From Tateyamaria sp947503385 (GTDB lineage Bacteria; Pseudomonadota; Alphaproteobacteria; Rhodobacterales; Rhodobacteraceae), in the NCBI RefSeq assembly GCF_051195235.1, contig NZ_JBNFZM010000005.1, positions 248,001-312,000 on the forward strand: a stretch of DNA of 64,000 nucleotides, in the 5' to 3' direction. The translations under genes were made by a program, and so were the position numbers. Each line of letters opens with the position of its first letter. Positions within the stretch are counted from its first letter, which is position 1. Below are positions 8,428 through 16,894 of the stretch, in pieces. Under the pieces are notes generated by a model. That model was not told where the DNA came from and ran no database searches. It was given only the letters and a program-made list of their open reading frames with translations.

Positions 8428-9351
8428 TCACGCGGCCCGCGCGACGGGCGCCCATGCTGCAAGTGCAGTGGCAATGGCCTCTGCTGGCGGGGTCAGCGTC
8501 AGGTCGGGCAGCGCCTGCGCCAGCTTGGTCCCGTCGATGCGGTGCGGCACAGACCACAGATACCGCATCTCGGCCACTTCGCGCAGCAGCGGTGACACGA
8601 GGCCCATCGCCCGTACCAGCGTCCAAGGCATACCAGAGACCCGCAATGGCCTGCCCATCGCCTGCTCTACCAGAGAGATGAGCGCATCGCCGGTCAGCGC
8701 ATAGCCTGCAAACCCAAACTCCTCGAACCGGTCGAATTGCCCGCGTTTGGCGGCAAGCCCTGCCATCGCGCGCGCCATATCCGGCAACCACGCCCATGCG
8801 TGCACCACGTCGCGCGGGCCGGGATACATCACCTTGCCCTGCCACGCTTTGGCGGCGATTTGATCGTCGAACCAATTGCCACTTTGCGCGGCCTCAAGGA
8901 AATCGCCGCCGCGCAGCACGATGGTGCGGACGTCAGCCTCGAGATAAGCGCGCTCCATACGAACGCGGATGTTTCCCTTGCGCGTGGTGGCGTTCCAAGC
9001 GGTGTCCTCGCGCAGCACCTCGGGCATCCCGGCACCGTAATTGTATACATTGCCGGGGATCATCACGGTTGCACCGCTCGCCTGTGCGGCGGCAATCACC
9101 GCGCGGGTCATGCGCGGCACCTCAGTGGCCCAGTCGGGATATGGCGGGTTGAGTGCGTTCACGATAACCTCATGGCCCTGCGCGATTGTCGCAAGCGCAT
9201 CGGCATCCGACGGATCAACCGCCACGCGCCCTGCCCCGGATTGCGGCCAGCGCCGCGCGGTTTGCGTGACCGCCCAGCCTGGGTCCGCAAATGCCGTCAC
9301 AGCGGCACGCCCGAACCGGCCCGACGCGCCGAGGATCAAAACCTTTTCCAT
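8428..9351 (-). CDS. NAD(P)-binding epimerase/NmrA-type oxidoreductase
   Basis: A 307-residue Rossmann-fold protein with the N-terminal nucleotide motif VLILGASGRFGRAA. The second half resembles atypical short-chain dehydrogenases/NAD-dependent epimerases, without an obvious YxxxK catalytic pair, so the activity is uncertain. The ATG at 9351 follows AAAGGAATG at suitable spacing; three extra codons upstream are possible. It is divergently transcribed from a LysR regulator across about 106 bp, the usual arrangement of a LysR target gene. The pair interrupts the phaP-phaR order. Confidence 0.78.
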   Translation of the reverse strand: MEKVLILGASGRFGRAAVTAFADPGWAVTQTARRWPQSGAGRVAVDPSDADALATIAQGHEVIVNALNPPYPDWATEVPRMTRAVIAAAQASGATVMIPGNVYNYGAGMPEVLREDTAWNATTRKGNIRVRMERAYLEADVRTIVLRGGDFLEAAQSGNWFDDQIAAKAWQGKVMYPGPRDVVHAWAWLPDMARAMAGLAAKRGQFDRFEEFGFAGYALTGDALISLVEQAMGRPLRVSGMPWTLVRAMGLVSPLLREVAEMRYLWSVPHRIDGTKLAQALPDLTLTPPAEAIATALAAWAPVARAA

Positions 9352-9399
9352 GAAACACATTCCTTTTGCTTGAACATGCCCCTATCTATCTAGTCATTG

Positions 9400-9447
9400 T
9401 TCGAATATCACTTGCCCTAATTCGGATATTACCATCCATTTTTGGAT
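9400..9447. promoter_or_regulatory. Candidate LysR operator region between divergent genes
   Basis: TTCGAATAT (9400-9408) is repeated as TTCGGATAT (9421-9429), 21 bp apart and so on the same face of the helix. It is followed by the inverted repeat ATCCA-TTTT-TGGAT (9434-9447). The AT-rich segment lies between the LysR gene and the divergent oxidoreductase, where LysR proteins normally bind. Confidence 0.4.
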
Positions 9448-9457
9448 ACATAGGCAC

Positions 9458-10324
9458 ATGCCAGACTGGTCCCAAATTCAATCCTTTGCCGCCGTGGCGC
9501 AGCACGGGTCCCTGTCAGCAGCCGCGCGCGCCATGCAAAGCAGCCAGCCCACGCTCAGCCGTCACATCGCACAGTTGGAAACGGATCTCGGCATCCGCCT
9601 GTTTGACCGTGGCCGCGAGGGTATGGCCCTCACCACGCAAGGGGCAGAGTTGTTGCACCACGCCGAAGCGATGGAGAAGGCGGCGGCACGGTTCGACACG
9701 CTGGACGCCACGCCGGGCCTCAGCGGCACTGTTCGCATCACGGCCAGCCGGGTGGTTGCGCATTTCACCTTGCCCGCCATAATCGCGGAATTGCGCGTCA
9801 CACATCCCGAAATCGAGATTGAGCTTGCCGCCTCCGACAGCACCGAAAACCTGCTGCGCCGCGAGGCGGACATTGCGCTGCGCATGTACCGGCCCACGCA
9901 GGACGATGTGATCACCCGGCACGTGGCAGATGTGGCGCTTGGTGCCTACGCCGCCCACAGCTATATAGCGCGCAAAGGCCTGCCCAGCCGGATCGAGGAT
10001 GTGTCGCGGCATGACCTGATCGGATATGACCGCAGCACGCAGATCATTGACGGGTTTCGCGCACGGGGCCTGACGCTGGACCGGCACGCGTTTGGCGTGC
10101 GCTGCGACGATCAAGTGGCTTGTTGGGAACTGGTGCTGGCGGGATGCGGCGTGGGGTTTACCCAATGTGTGATCGGCGACAACGACACGCGTGTTCAGCG
10201 CCTTTTTGGGCCGGACGCTGTGGGTACGCTGCCCATTTGGCTGACCGCTCATCCTGATCTGCGCCGGGTGCCAAGGGTGCGCACGGTCTATGATGCGCTG
10301 GCGGAGGCGCTGTCACGACTTTGA
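9458..10324 (+). CDS. LysR family transcriptional regulator
   Basis: A 288-residue regulator. The N-terminal winged helix-turn-helix is typical (FAAVAQHGSLSAAARAMQSSQPTLSRHIAQLE), followed by a two-lobed periplasmic-binding-protein-like effector domain from about residue 90. It is divergent from the NAD(P)-binding oxidoreductase gene and most likely controls it. An AT-rich intergenic stretch with direct and inverted repeats supports this. The inducer is unknown. An intrinsic terminator hairpin follows at 10340. Confidence 0.9.
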   Translation: MPDWSQIQSFAAVAQHGSLSAAARAMQSSQPTLSRHIAQLETDLGIRLFDRGREGMALTTQGAELLHHAEAMEKAAARFDTLDATPGLSGTVRITASRVVAHFTLPAIIAELRVTHPEIEIELAASDSTENLLRREADIALRMYRPTQDDVITRHVADVALGAYAAHSYIARKGLPSRIEDVSRHDLIGYDRSTQIIDGFRARGLTLDRHAFGVRCDDQVACWELVLAGCGVGFTQCVIGDNDTRVQRLFGPDAVGTLPIWLTAHPDLRRVPRVRTVYDALAEALSRL

Positions 10325-10339
10325 CCCGGACAAGAAAAA

Positions 10340-10362
10340 GGCGGGCTCCAGAGGAGCCCGCC
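10340..10362 (-). terminator. Intrinsic terminator of phaP, possibly bidirectional
   Basis: Perfect 10-bp stem GGCGGGCTCC / GGAGCCCGCC with a 3-nt loop. On the reverse strand the stem is followed directly by TTTTTCTT, so it should end phaP transcription about 60 nt after the stop. It also lies 15 bp after the LysR gene on the other strand. Confidence 0.8.
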
Positions 10363-10421
10363 ACAGTCACCGCGCTGTATCAGGGAGGAAGTTAGCGCGA
10401 TATTCTGTTGAAGCGTTGCGC

Positions 10422-10871
10422 TTACTTGGCAGCGGCAGCTTTTTTCGCAGCGGCAGTCATTTCACCGGTTGCTTTTTTCACTGCTGCGGCTGTGTCTTCG
10501 CTCATGTCTTTGCCTGCGGCCATCATCAGTTCGACGGTGTCCATTTGCACTTTCTTGGCAACTTCGGCAAAGGCGGCCATGTGCTCGGCTGTCACTTCAG
10601 CGTAGGACGACGCGAAGTCGGTCATCGCTTTGGCGTAGTCGGCAGGCTCTGCCTTGGCTTTGGACATGTCGCCCAGTTTTGCCAGGGTTTCTTTGGTCCA
10701 CTTGGAGGAGATCTCGGTGGATTTCTCGGCGGCGTCGATGGCGACGTGGCTCAGCTTTTCGTTCAGCGTGGTCGCTGTTTTGAAAGCGTCTTCCATTGCT
10801 GCGGTGTCGACGGGGAACGAACCCATAACGTCTTTGAACATCGCGGTCATATCTTGTGTGGCTTTGGCCAT
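10422..10871 (-). CDS. phaP: Phasin family protein
   Basis: A 149-residue phasin that coats polyhydroxyalkanoate granules. It is largely alpha-helical with an amphipathic central region and an Ala/Lys-rich C-terminus (KKATGEMTAAAKKAAAAK), both typical. It is cytoplasmic and granule-associated. It lies downstream of phaC on the same strand but has its own 168-bp upstream region with PhaR-type dyads, and is probably the main PhaR target. A strong terminator follows it. Annotation rests on the phasin pattern plus the phaC neighbour. Confidence 0.9.
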   Translation of the reverse strand: MAKATQDMTAMFKDVMGSFPVDTAAMEDAFKTATTLNEKLSHVAIDAAEKSTEISSKWTKETLAKLGDMSKAKAEPADYAKAMTDFASSYAEVTAEHMAAFAEVAKKVQMDTVELMMAAGKDMSEDTAAAVKKATGEMTAAAKKAAAAK

Positions 10872-10917
10872 GGTACTCAGTCCTTGCTTTCGATTGTAGC
10901 AGGATCATTCCCGCTTT

Positions 10918-10979
10918 CTGCATCTGCAAACAATATGAATGCTGCAGTGCAGAAAATCAACCCTTTTGCTGCAGTGCGG
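10918..10979. promoter_or_regulatory. Cluster of PhaR-type operators upstream of phaP
   Basis: Three related dyads lie 47-108 bp upstream of the phaP start: CTGC-N4-GCAA at 10918-10929, an exact CTGC-N3-GCAG (CTGCAGTGCAG) at 10942-10952, and CTGCAGTGCGG at 10969-10979. The last two are spaced 27 bp apart. The same motif occurs upstream of phaR at 8378. The site motif is known for PhaR of related bacteria; its function here is inferred. Confidence 0.6.
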
Positions 10980-11039
10980 CAAAATGGCATGACCCGGGGG
11001 AAAGCGTAAGGAAAATCAGAGCTTTGGTCGCCTGCTCGC

Positions 11040-12845
11040 CTAGGGCTTGGCCTTGACGGTAACGTATGTTCCGGGCGCATCGCACAGCACAGGGTGCGTG
11101 GAATCACCCGGTTCGCGTGCCGGAACCATGGCCCCGCTGCGCTTGTTCAACCACGCCTCCCAGCGGGGCCACCACGACCCTTCGTGAAAGGCAGCACTTG
11201 CGCTCCAGGCTTCGGGATCAAGGCTTAGATCGTCATTTGTGTAATGCCCGTACTTGTTCTTGGACGGCGGATTCACGATGCCCGCGATATGGCCCGACTG
11301 CGTCTTGATAAACGTACGGTCCTTGGAGCCGAACTGCTGCACTCCGCGGTAGCAGTTGGCCCATGGCGCGATATGGTCCGTCTCGCAGGCGATGGCACAG
11401 ACGGGGACGTCTATATCGTCGAGTGTTAGCCTGTGCCCCAGCAGTTCAAACCCGCCTTCCGCCAGTTCATTGCGCTGACAGAGGCCGCGTAGATATTGCA
11501 TTGCCATCTTCTCGGGCAGGTTCGCCCCATCGCCATTCCAATAGAGCAGATCGAATGCAGGCGGCGTCTGTCCCATCATGTAGCTCTTGATGGCGGGGGT
11601 ATAGACGAGGTCATTGGCCCGCAAAAACGTGAACGTCCGCGCCATGATGACAGATGGCAAAATGCCCTTGTCTGCGCATTCCGCCTCGATCCCATCAATA
11701 AAATCGTCCGTCAGGAAGGGAGAAAACTCGCCCTGATCCCCGAAATCCGTAAGCGCGGTAAAAAAGGTCGCCGACTTGATCGACTTGTCCTTGCGCTGTT
11801 TCAGCAGGCTGAGTGTCAGCGACAGGGTTGTGCCCGCGATGCAGTAGCCAATGGCGTTGACATGCTTTTCGCCGGTGATCGCCTTGGCCTCACGGATCGC
11901 TGTCAAATAGCCGTCCTCGACGTAGTCCTCGAGGCCGACACTGGCATAGGCCGCATCGGGGTTCACCCACGACACCACAAACAGGGTATAGCCCTGATCG
12001 ACGATCCATTTGACCAGAGAGTTCTGCTGTTTCAGGTCGAGGATGTAAAATTTGTTGATCCATGGCGGGAACAGGACGATGGGCGTCTTGTGAACCTTTT
12101 CGGTGGCCGGTGTGTACTGGATCAGTTCCATCATACGGTTGCGATAGACAACCTTGCCCGGTGTCGTGGCGATGTTGTGCCCCAGTTCGAACGCGGTTTC
12201 ATCCGCCAGCCGCACCACCAGTTCGCCGTTATTGGCCTCAAGATCGGCAATCAGGTTTTCCAAACCGTCAATCAGGCTCTGGCCTTCGGTCTCGACCGCC
12301 TTTTCCAGCGCATCGGGGTTCGTGGCCAGAAAATTGGTGGGCGACATCATGTCGAGGATTTGCCGCGAGAAATACCCAAGGCGCTGCTTTTCCTTGGGGT
12401 CCAGATCGGTAACAGAGTCGACCGCCTGCATCACCGCGTCGGCGTTGATCAGGTACTGTTGCTTGACGAAATTGAAGTAGGGATGCGTGTCCCACAGCGG
12501 GTTGGCAAAGCGGCGGTCCTTGGGCCCCGGATCATCCGGCGCCTTCAGCTTGCCACTGGCCAGCGCCTGCTGCGCCTCGACGAAGTGTGTGACGGACTTG
12601 GACCAGAACTGCAACTGATGCTCCAGCACTTTGGCGGGGTCGCGCAGCGCCTCCTGCCAATAGGCGGTGGCCGCCTTGCCAAACAGCTCCTGATTCGGGC
12701 CGTCGAGCGCGGCATTGTGCGTGCTGCGGTGCGTCATGACCTGGGTGAGTCGCTGTGTCAGTTCCTCAACCTTGCGGAGATTTGTGTTCAATTTGTCGAG
12801 GTTTTCACCCGTCACTGCACCAGAGGTGGTGTCACTGGTTGTCAT
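11040..12845 (-). CDS. phaC: Class I polyhydroxyalkanoate synthase
   Basis: A 601-residue enzyme that polymerises (R)-3-hydroxyacyl-CoA (mainly 3-hydroxybutyryl-CoA) at the granule surface. The lipase-box-like motif GYCIAG carries the nucleophilic Cys335. The conserved PPWINKFYILDL, FVVSWVNPD and a C-terminal Asp/His region (SGHIAGIVNPP) are visible. The length fits class I synthases, which need no PhaE or PhaR subunit. It is divergent from phaZ across 150 bp and followed on its strand by phaP. Confidence 0.96.
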   Translation of the reverse strand: MTTSDTTSGAVTGENLDKLNTNLRKVEELTQRLTQVMTHRSTHNAALDGPNQELFGKAATAYWQEALRDPAKVLEHQLQFWSKSVTHFVEAQQALASGKLKAPDDPGPKDRRFANPLWDTHPYFNFVKQQYLINADAVMQAVDSVTDLDPKEKQRLGYFSRQILDMMSPTNFLATNPDALEKAVETEGQSLIDGLENLIADLEANNGELVVRLADETAFELGHNIATTPGKVVYRNRMMELIQYTPATEKVHKTPIVLFPPWINKFYILDLKQQNSLVKWIVDQGYTLFVVSWVNPDAAYASVGLEDYVEDGYLTAIREAKAITGEKHVNAIGYCIAGTTLSLTLSLLKQRKDKSIKSATFFTALTDFGDQGEFSPFLTDDFIDGIEAECADKGILPSVIMARTFTFLRANDLVYTPAIKSYMMGQTPPAFDLLYWNGDGANLPEKMAMQYLRGLCQRNELAEGGFELLGHRLTLDDIDVPVCAIACETDHIAPWANCYRGVQQFGSKDRTFIKTQSGHIAGIVNPPSKNKYGHYTNDDLSLDPEAWSASAAFHEGSWWPRWEAWLNKRSGAMVPAREPGDSTHPVLCDAPGTYVTVKAKP

Positions 12846-12995
12846 ATTAACCTCTTCGTCCTAGTCTCGCACATGCAGCATTCGCGCACTTCCGTGCCTG
12901 GTGTCTGTGTATGGTCGCATGTTTCAGGGGGCAAAGCGACAAACCGTCCGATGCGGAACTGTCACGTTTCGCCCCTTTGTACAGGAGTTTTGGTC

Positions 12996-14270
12996 ATGCG
13001 CTACATGATGAGCTACGACCTTATGGAAACGATGCGCAACACGAACCAGTGGCTGGGCGCGACCGCCGCAGCCGTGGGTGCGTACCCGGCAATGGCGATG
13101 CTGCCCAATCCGGCGATGGAATGGATGCGCGCCTGGGGCGAGGTGACAGAACGCACCTTTCAACGCATGGTCGTCAAACCCGACTGGGGCATCCCCTCTT
13201 TCACCGCCGAAGATGGCAAGGACCACCTCGTCAGCATTGATGTGGTTGTACCCGGCGACTTTGGCGATCTGATCCATTTTAACGTCACTGGCCGGAAAGA
13301 ACGCAAGCGCAAGGTCCTGCTGGTTGCCCCCATGTCCGGCCACTATGCCACGCTGCTGCGTTCGACCGTGATGTCGCTGATGCCCGATTGCGAGGTGTAT
13401 GTGACCGATTGGCACAATGCCCGCGACATCCCCGTCAGTGCGGGCAAGTTCGATGTGGAAGATTACACGCTCTACCTCGTCGACTATATGCGCGAACTGG
13501 GCCCGGACACACATGTCATCGCCGTTTGCCAACCTGCGCCGCTGACGCTCGCCGCCACGGCCTATCTGGCCGAAGAAGACCCCAAAGCGCAGCCCCGGTC
13601 ACTGACCCTGATCGGCGGGCCGATCGACCCTGACGCCAACGCCACTGACGTCACAGACTTTGGTCGCCGCGTCACCATGGGCCAGCTTGAAGAGTTGATG
13701 ATCCAGCGTGTTGGTTTCAAATATCCGGGCGTGGGCCGCATGGTTTATCCGGGTCTGTTGCAACTGCAATCGTTCATGTCGATGAATGCCGAAAAGCACT
13801 CCAAAGCCTTCACCGACCAGATTGCCCGCGTCGCCAAGGGCGCGGCAGGCGATCACGACAAGCACAACAAATTCTACGACGAATATCTCGCTGTGATGGA
13901 CATGACCGCCGAATTCTATTTGTCGACGGTGGAACGCATCTTCAAGCGCGCCGAGATTGCCCAGAACGCCTTTACGGTGGGTGGCAAGCGCGTGGATATT
14001 GGCAAAATCACCACCGTGGCCGTCAAAACTGTTGAAGGGGCGAATGACGACATCTCCGCCCCCGGTCAGTGCATTGCGGCGCTGGCGCTGTGCACCGGAC
14101 TGCCGGACGAGAAAAAGGCCAGCCATGTGGAGCCGGGTGCAGGCCACTACGGCATCTTTGCAGGCAAAAGCTGGCGCAACAACATCCGCCCGCTGGTGCT
14201 GGATTTCATCGACGCCAACTCCCCCAAAGGTGCGGCAAAGAAGGCCGCCAACAAGAACGCGGCCGCCTAA
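12996..14270 (+). CDS. phaZ: Intracellular polyhydroxyalkanoate depolymerase
   Basis: A 424-residue intracellular PHB depolymerase that mobilises stored polymer. The catalytic Cys is expected at residue 178 in AVCQPAPLTLAA, and the conserved C-terminal block (HVEPGAGHYGIFAGKSWRNN) holds the His. The start is fixed by AGGAG eight bases before ATG 12996; the open frame extending further 5' is the antisense shadow of phaC. It is divergent from phaC, the classical phaZ-phaC arrangement of the family. The DUF6151 gene starts 3 bp after its stop. Confidence 0.94.
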   Translation: MRYMMSYDLMETMRNTNQWLGATAAAVGAYPAMAMLPNPAMEWMRAWGEVTERTFQRMVVKPDWGIPSFTAEDGKDHLVSIDVVVPGDFGDLIHFNVTGRKERKRKVLLVAPMSGHYATLLRSTVMSLMPDCEVYVTDWHNARDIPVSAGKFDVEDYTLYLVDYMRELGPDTHVIAVCQPAPLTLAATAYLAEEDPKAQPRSLTLIGGPIDPDANATDVTDFGRRVTMGQLEELMIQRVGFKYPGVGRMVYPGLLQLQSFMSMNAEKHSKAFTDQIARVAKGAAGDHDKHNKFYDEYLAVMDMTAEFYLSTVERIFKRAEIAQNAFTVGGKRVDIGKITTVAVKTVEGANDDISAPGQCIAALALCTGLPDEKKASHVEPGAGHYGIFAGKSWRNNIRPLVLDFIDANSPKGAAKKAANKNAAA

Positions 14271-14273
14271 GTC

Positions 14274-14849
14274 ATGGCGGGCGCGGATCTCAAATTCGCG
14301 TGCAATTGCAACACTCTGCGTGGGACACTTGTCGGGGCCGGACCCGGAACTGGCACCCGCGTTGAGTGCTTTTGCCACGACTGCCGGGCCGCCGAGGTTT
14401 ATGCCGGACAACCTGACCCCGCACCGGGTGCGGTGCAACTCTACCAGACGACACCGTTTCGCGTGCGGATCGATGCAGGTGCCGACCAACTGGCCCCGTT
14501 CGCCTTCAGCGAAAAAGGCCCGCTGCGCTGGCAGGCGCGCTGCTGCGGCGCGACCATGTTTCTGACGGCGCGTTCCCCCAAGCTCAGCTTTACCTCGTTT
14601 CGCACAGACCGATTGGCGGACAGCGACGCACTTGGCCCGGTGCGGGCCCGCGCCTTTGTCCGCAAACCCAACGGCAAACGCGGGCACGAAGGGTTGGCAG
14701 GGTTTATTGCAGGCTTTGCCGCCCGCGCCATTGGCGCACGGGTCAGCGGACGGTGGAAGGACACGCCATTCTTTGACCCGGATGGCAGACCGGTCGCAGA
14801 GGTCCATCTGGTGTCAAAGGCAGAGCGGAACGCCTTGCCCCTGCCCTAA
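14274..14849 (+). CDS. DUF6151 family protein (GFA-like Cys cluster)
   Basis: A 191-residue protein of unknown function. Cysteines are arranged as in the zinc-binding GFA family: CNCNTLRG near the N-terminus, then CFCHDC and CCG. These suggest a Zn-stabilised beta fold and possibly thiol-adduct chemistry (inference). It starts 3 bp after phaZ, so it is probably co-transcribed with it. Its stop overlaps that of the convergent dioxygenase pseudogene by 4 bp. Confidence 0.75.
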   Translation: MAGADLKFACNCNTLRGTLVGAGPGTGTRVECFCHDCRAAEVYAGQPDPAPGAVQLYQTTPFRVRIDAGADQLAPFAFSEKGPLRWQARCCGATMFLTARSPKLSFTSFRTDRLADSDALGPVRARAFVRKPNGKRGHEGLAGFIAGFAARAIGARVSGRWKDTPFFDPDGRPVAEVHLVSKAERNALPLP

Positions 14850-16006
14850 CCCCGTTTGGCTGCTGCCGCATCCAGCGCGTCATTGACCGCATCCACAGAC
14901 AGATCGGTGGCCACAGCGCGCTGCAACAGCGCCTGATCGCTCTCCGGTGCAAGCCCGCCCACGGGCGGATCGGTGTCGAGGTTGGTGGGAAACGGGTAGC
15001 CTTCGGCAGCCGCTGCAATGGCCGCAACCTGTTCCAGACCCGACACTTGCCCCAAATGCGGATAGATCGCCTTGGCCATGGCCAGCTGGTCCAGCTTTTC
15101 CAGCGAACGGCCCATGGGCGACGACACCTGCATCAGATTGGCCATCCGTTCGACATCCTGCGTCCGGTTCTCTCCGGCTGCGTGAAACAGCGCCGGATTG
15201 AAATAGAGCGCATCTCCCTTGTCCAAGGGCACCTGCACCGCTGACGCCGCGAAGGCCGCGCGGAATTCCGGTTGGCGAAAGGTGATATAACCCGCCGGGT
15301 AGGCCTGCGAAAACGGCAGCAATTGCGTCGGTCCCGATGCAACCGGCATATCGCAATGCGCCACAGCGCCTTGCAGCGTCAACAAAGGCGACAAAAGGTG
15401 CATATGCACCGGAAAGCCCGCCGCCTGTTCTGCCGTCATAAAGCCCAGATGGTAGTCGCGATGCGCCTCTTGTGCGGTACCGCCCGGATGCACGAGGTTC
15501 ACCTAGCTGGTGGTCTGATACCCCCGGCCCAACCACGCCTCGCTGATCGCGTCCAATGTGGTGTTGGCAAAGTAACGGACAAAAACGTCCGGGGCGCGCA
15601 GGCACAGCTTTTCCTGCACGTTCCAGATACGGTCGTTGGCCCCGGCGGCGGCAAAGTGGTCAGCCCCGCCGCCCTTGTCCGCCTTCTCCTCAGCGATGAT
15701 CGTATTGAAAATCTCGGTCGCTTCATCCAGCACGCCTGTGTCCGCATAGGCCCGTTTCAGCACGACAGCCCCCGGACCCGTCAGCATCACCTCGGCCCAC
15801 TCGCTCATCAGCGCAAGGCGGCTATTGTCAACCTCCAGCGCGGGGCGCAGCGCGTCCATATCGTAGATCGGCACGTTGGACTGAATGTCGGCCGCTTGCG
15901 GGCACATGTCCGGCACCGTCTTGCGTGCGATCAATGCTCTGAAATCGTCGATGCTGCACGCCCGCGGATCAAAGTAGCCGCGTGCCGCAATCAAAAGGTC
16001 TTTCAT
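14846..16006 (-). pseudogene. Phytanoyl-CoA dioxygenase family gene interrupted by an in-frame TAG
   Basis: Two open segments in the same frame (16006-15503 and 15502-14846) are separated by a single TAG at 15503-15505, codon 168. The family normally reads through this point (SQVN-type context), so a CAG to TAG change is the simplest explanation. The iron-binding HRDYH motif (His-x-Asp) lies 14 residues after the stop, so the upstream fragment cannot be an active Fe(II)/2-oxoglutarate oxygenase. No frameshift or other decay is seen. The intact product would have about 386 residues, normal for the family. Alternatives are a sequencing error or rare read-through. Confidence 0.8.
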
Positions 16007-16315
16007 TAGCCCATCCTCCCTGCCCGAAATGTTATGCGGCGCGACAGGCGTCAGGCCAGACAGAAAATGTCAGGCCGCCCCACATATGCGGGGCGACCTG
16101 CAGGACGCGATCTTGCACCTAATCTGGATGGGGGTTGTACAAGGCCGCCTCATAGGCTCTGCCAGACCGCGACCGCGTTCTCCGGTGGGCTGTGACACGA
16201 GAATCCCGGATCACCGTTCACCAGACGCCGCAACCGCGCTTGCCAGAGTCACAGGAACAAGGCGCGAGGTCGCCGTTTTATGCGAAACTTTTTTCGGTGC
16301 CGCCGTGGTGCCGTC
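16007..16315. other. 309-bp gap without a gene
   Basis: No convincing coding frame was found. It contains a GC hairpin with arms CGCCCC (16076-16081) and GGGGCG (16090-16095), extended by CAGG/CCTG. On the reverse strand this is followed by a modest T-rich stretch, so it could weakly terminate transcripts coming from mmcB. Nothing else stands out. Confidence 0.4.
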
Positions 16316-16774
16316 TCACCAGCCCAAATGCGCGCCCGGATCGCGCAAAATGTGCAGGCGGCGCGCGGCGTGGCTGGCAAAACCCTGGATCACCGATTTG
16401 CGCCGTGCGGGTGCCAGCTTGTCTTCGGGGGCCATCCGCACAATCTCGGCGTCGTAGGCATCGGCGAGGATCAGACCGCTGTCATCCGGCAACAGCTCCA
16501 CGGGAAATTCACTGTCAACGGCCCAGAAAAACCGATCGCACCAGTCCAGATAACCCTGCCATTTGTGGTCCGACATAAAGTCCGAACGGGACGATTTGCA
16601 CTCGACCACCCAAATCTCGCCCTTGGGACCCAGCGCCATAACGTCGACGCGCAGCCCGCGCGTGGGCACCAGTTCCTCGACCGTGGCCCACCCCAGCGAG
16701 GCCAAATGCCGCGCCACGCCACGCGCCAGCAATTGCCCTGGCATCAGGGTCGGAGGATCGGTCAGATCAGTCAT
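16316..16774 (-). CDS. mmcB: MmcB family DNA repair protein
   Basis: A 152-residue PD-(D/E)xK nuclease-like protein. The motif is visible as D48 in LRVDVMAL and ECKSS in VVECKSSRSDF. In Caulobacter, MmcB is an SOS-induced protein needed for mitomycin C resistance. The ATG at 16774 is chosen over longer frames because a perfect LexA box lies 13 bp upstream, which would be inside a longer gene. It is divergent from the membrane-protein operon at 16895. Confidence 0.85.
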   Translation of the reverse strand: MTDLTDPPTLMPGQLLARGVARHLASLGWATVEELVPTRGLRVDVMALGPKGEIWVVECKSSRSDFMSDHKWQGYLDWCDRFFWAVDSEFPVELLPDDSGLILADAYDAEIVRMAPEDKLAPARRKSVIQGFASHAARRLHILRDPGAHLGW

Positions 16775-16786
16775 GGCCAAGAATAT

Positions 16787-16801
16787 GAACAAAGGATGAA
16801 C
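16787..16801. promoter_or_regulatory. LexA box of mmcB
   Basis: GAAC-AAAGGAT-GAAC, an exact match to the alphaproteobacterial LexA site GAAC-N7-GAAC, 13 bp upstream of the mmcB start. This fits SOS control of mmcB and could also influence the divergent gene. Confidence 0.8.
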
Positions 16802-16894
16802 AAACGCAAGGGGGCGCATCTGCACAAATCGGCCCCTTGGCGTTGCCGGACCCAGCGCATAGCTTGACACGATCAAAAGCCATGGGGGCGCAAC

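Noticed and set aside
11496..12995. Long open frame running into phaZ from upstream on the plus strand
   Set aside because: It is antisense to phaC, and phaZ has a clear ribosome-binding site and family start at 12996.
15503..15505. TAG as a pyrrolysine codon in the dioxygenase gene
   Set aside because: The family has Gln-type context at this point, no Pyl genes are seen, and dioxygenases are not Pyl proteins; a nonsense change is simpler.
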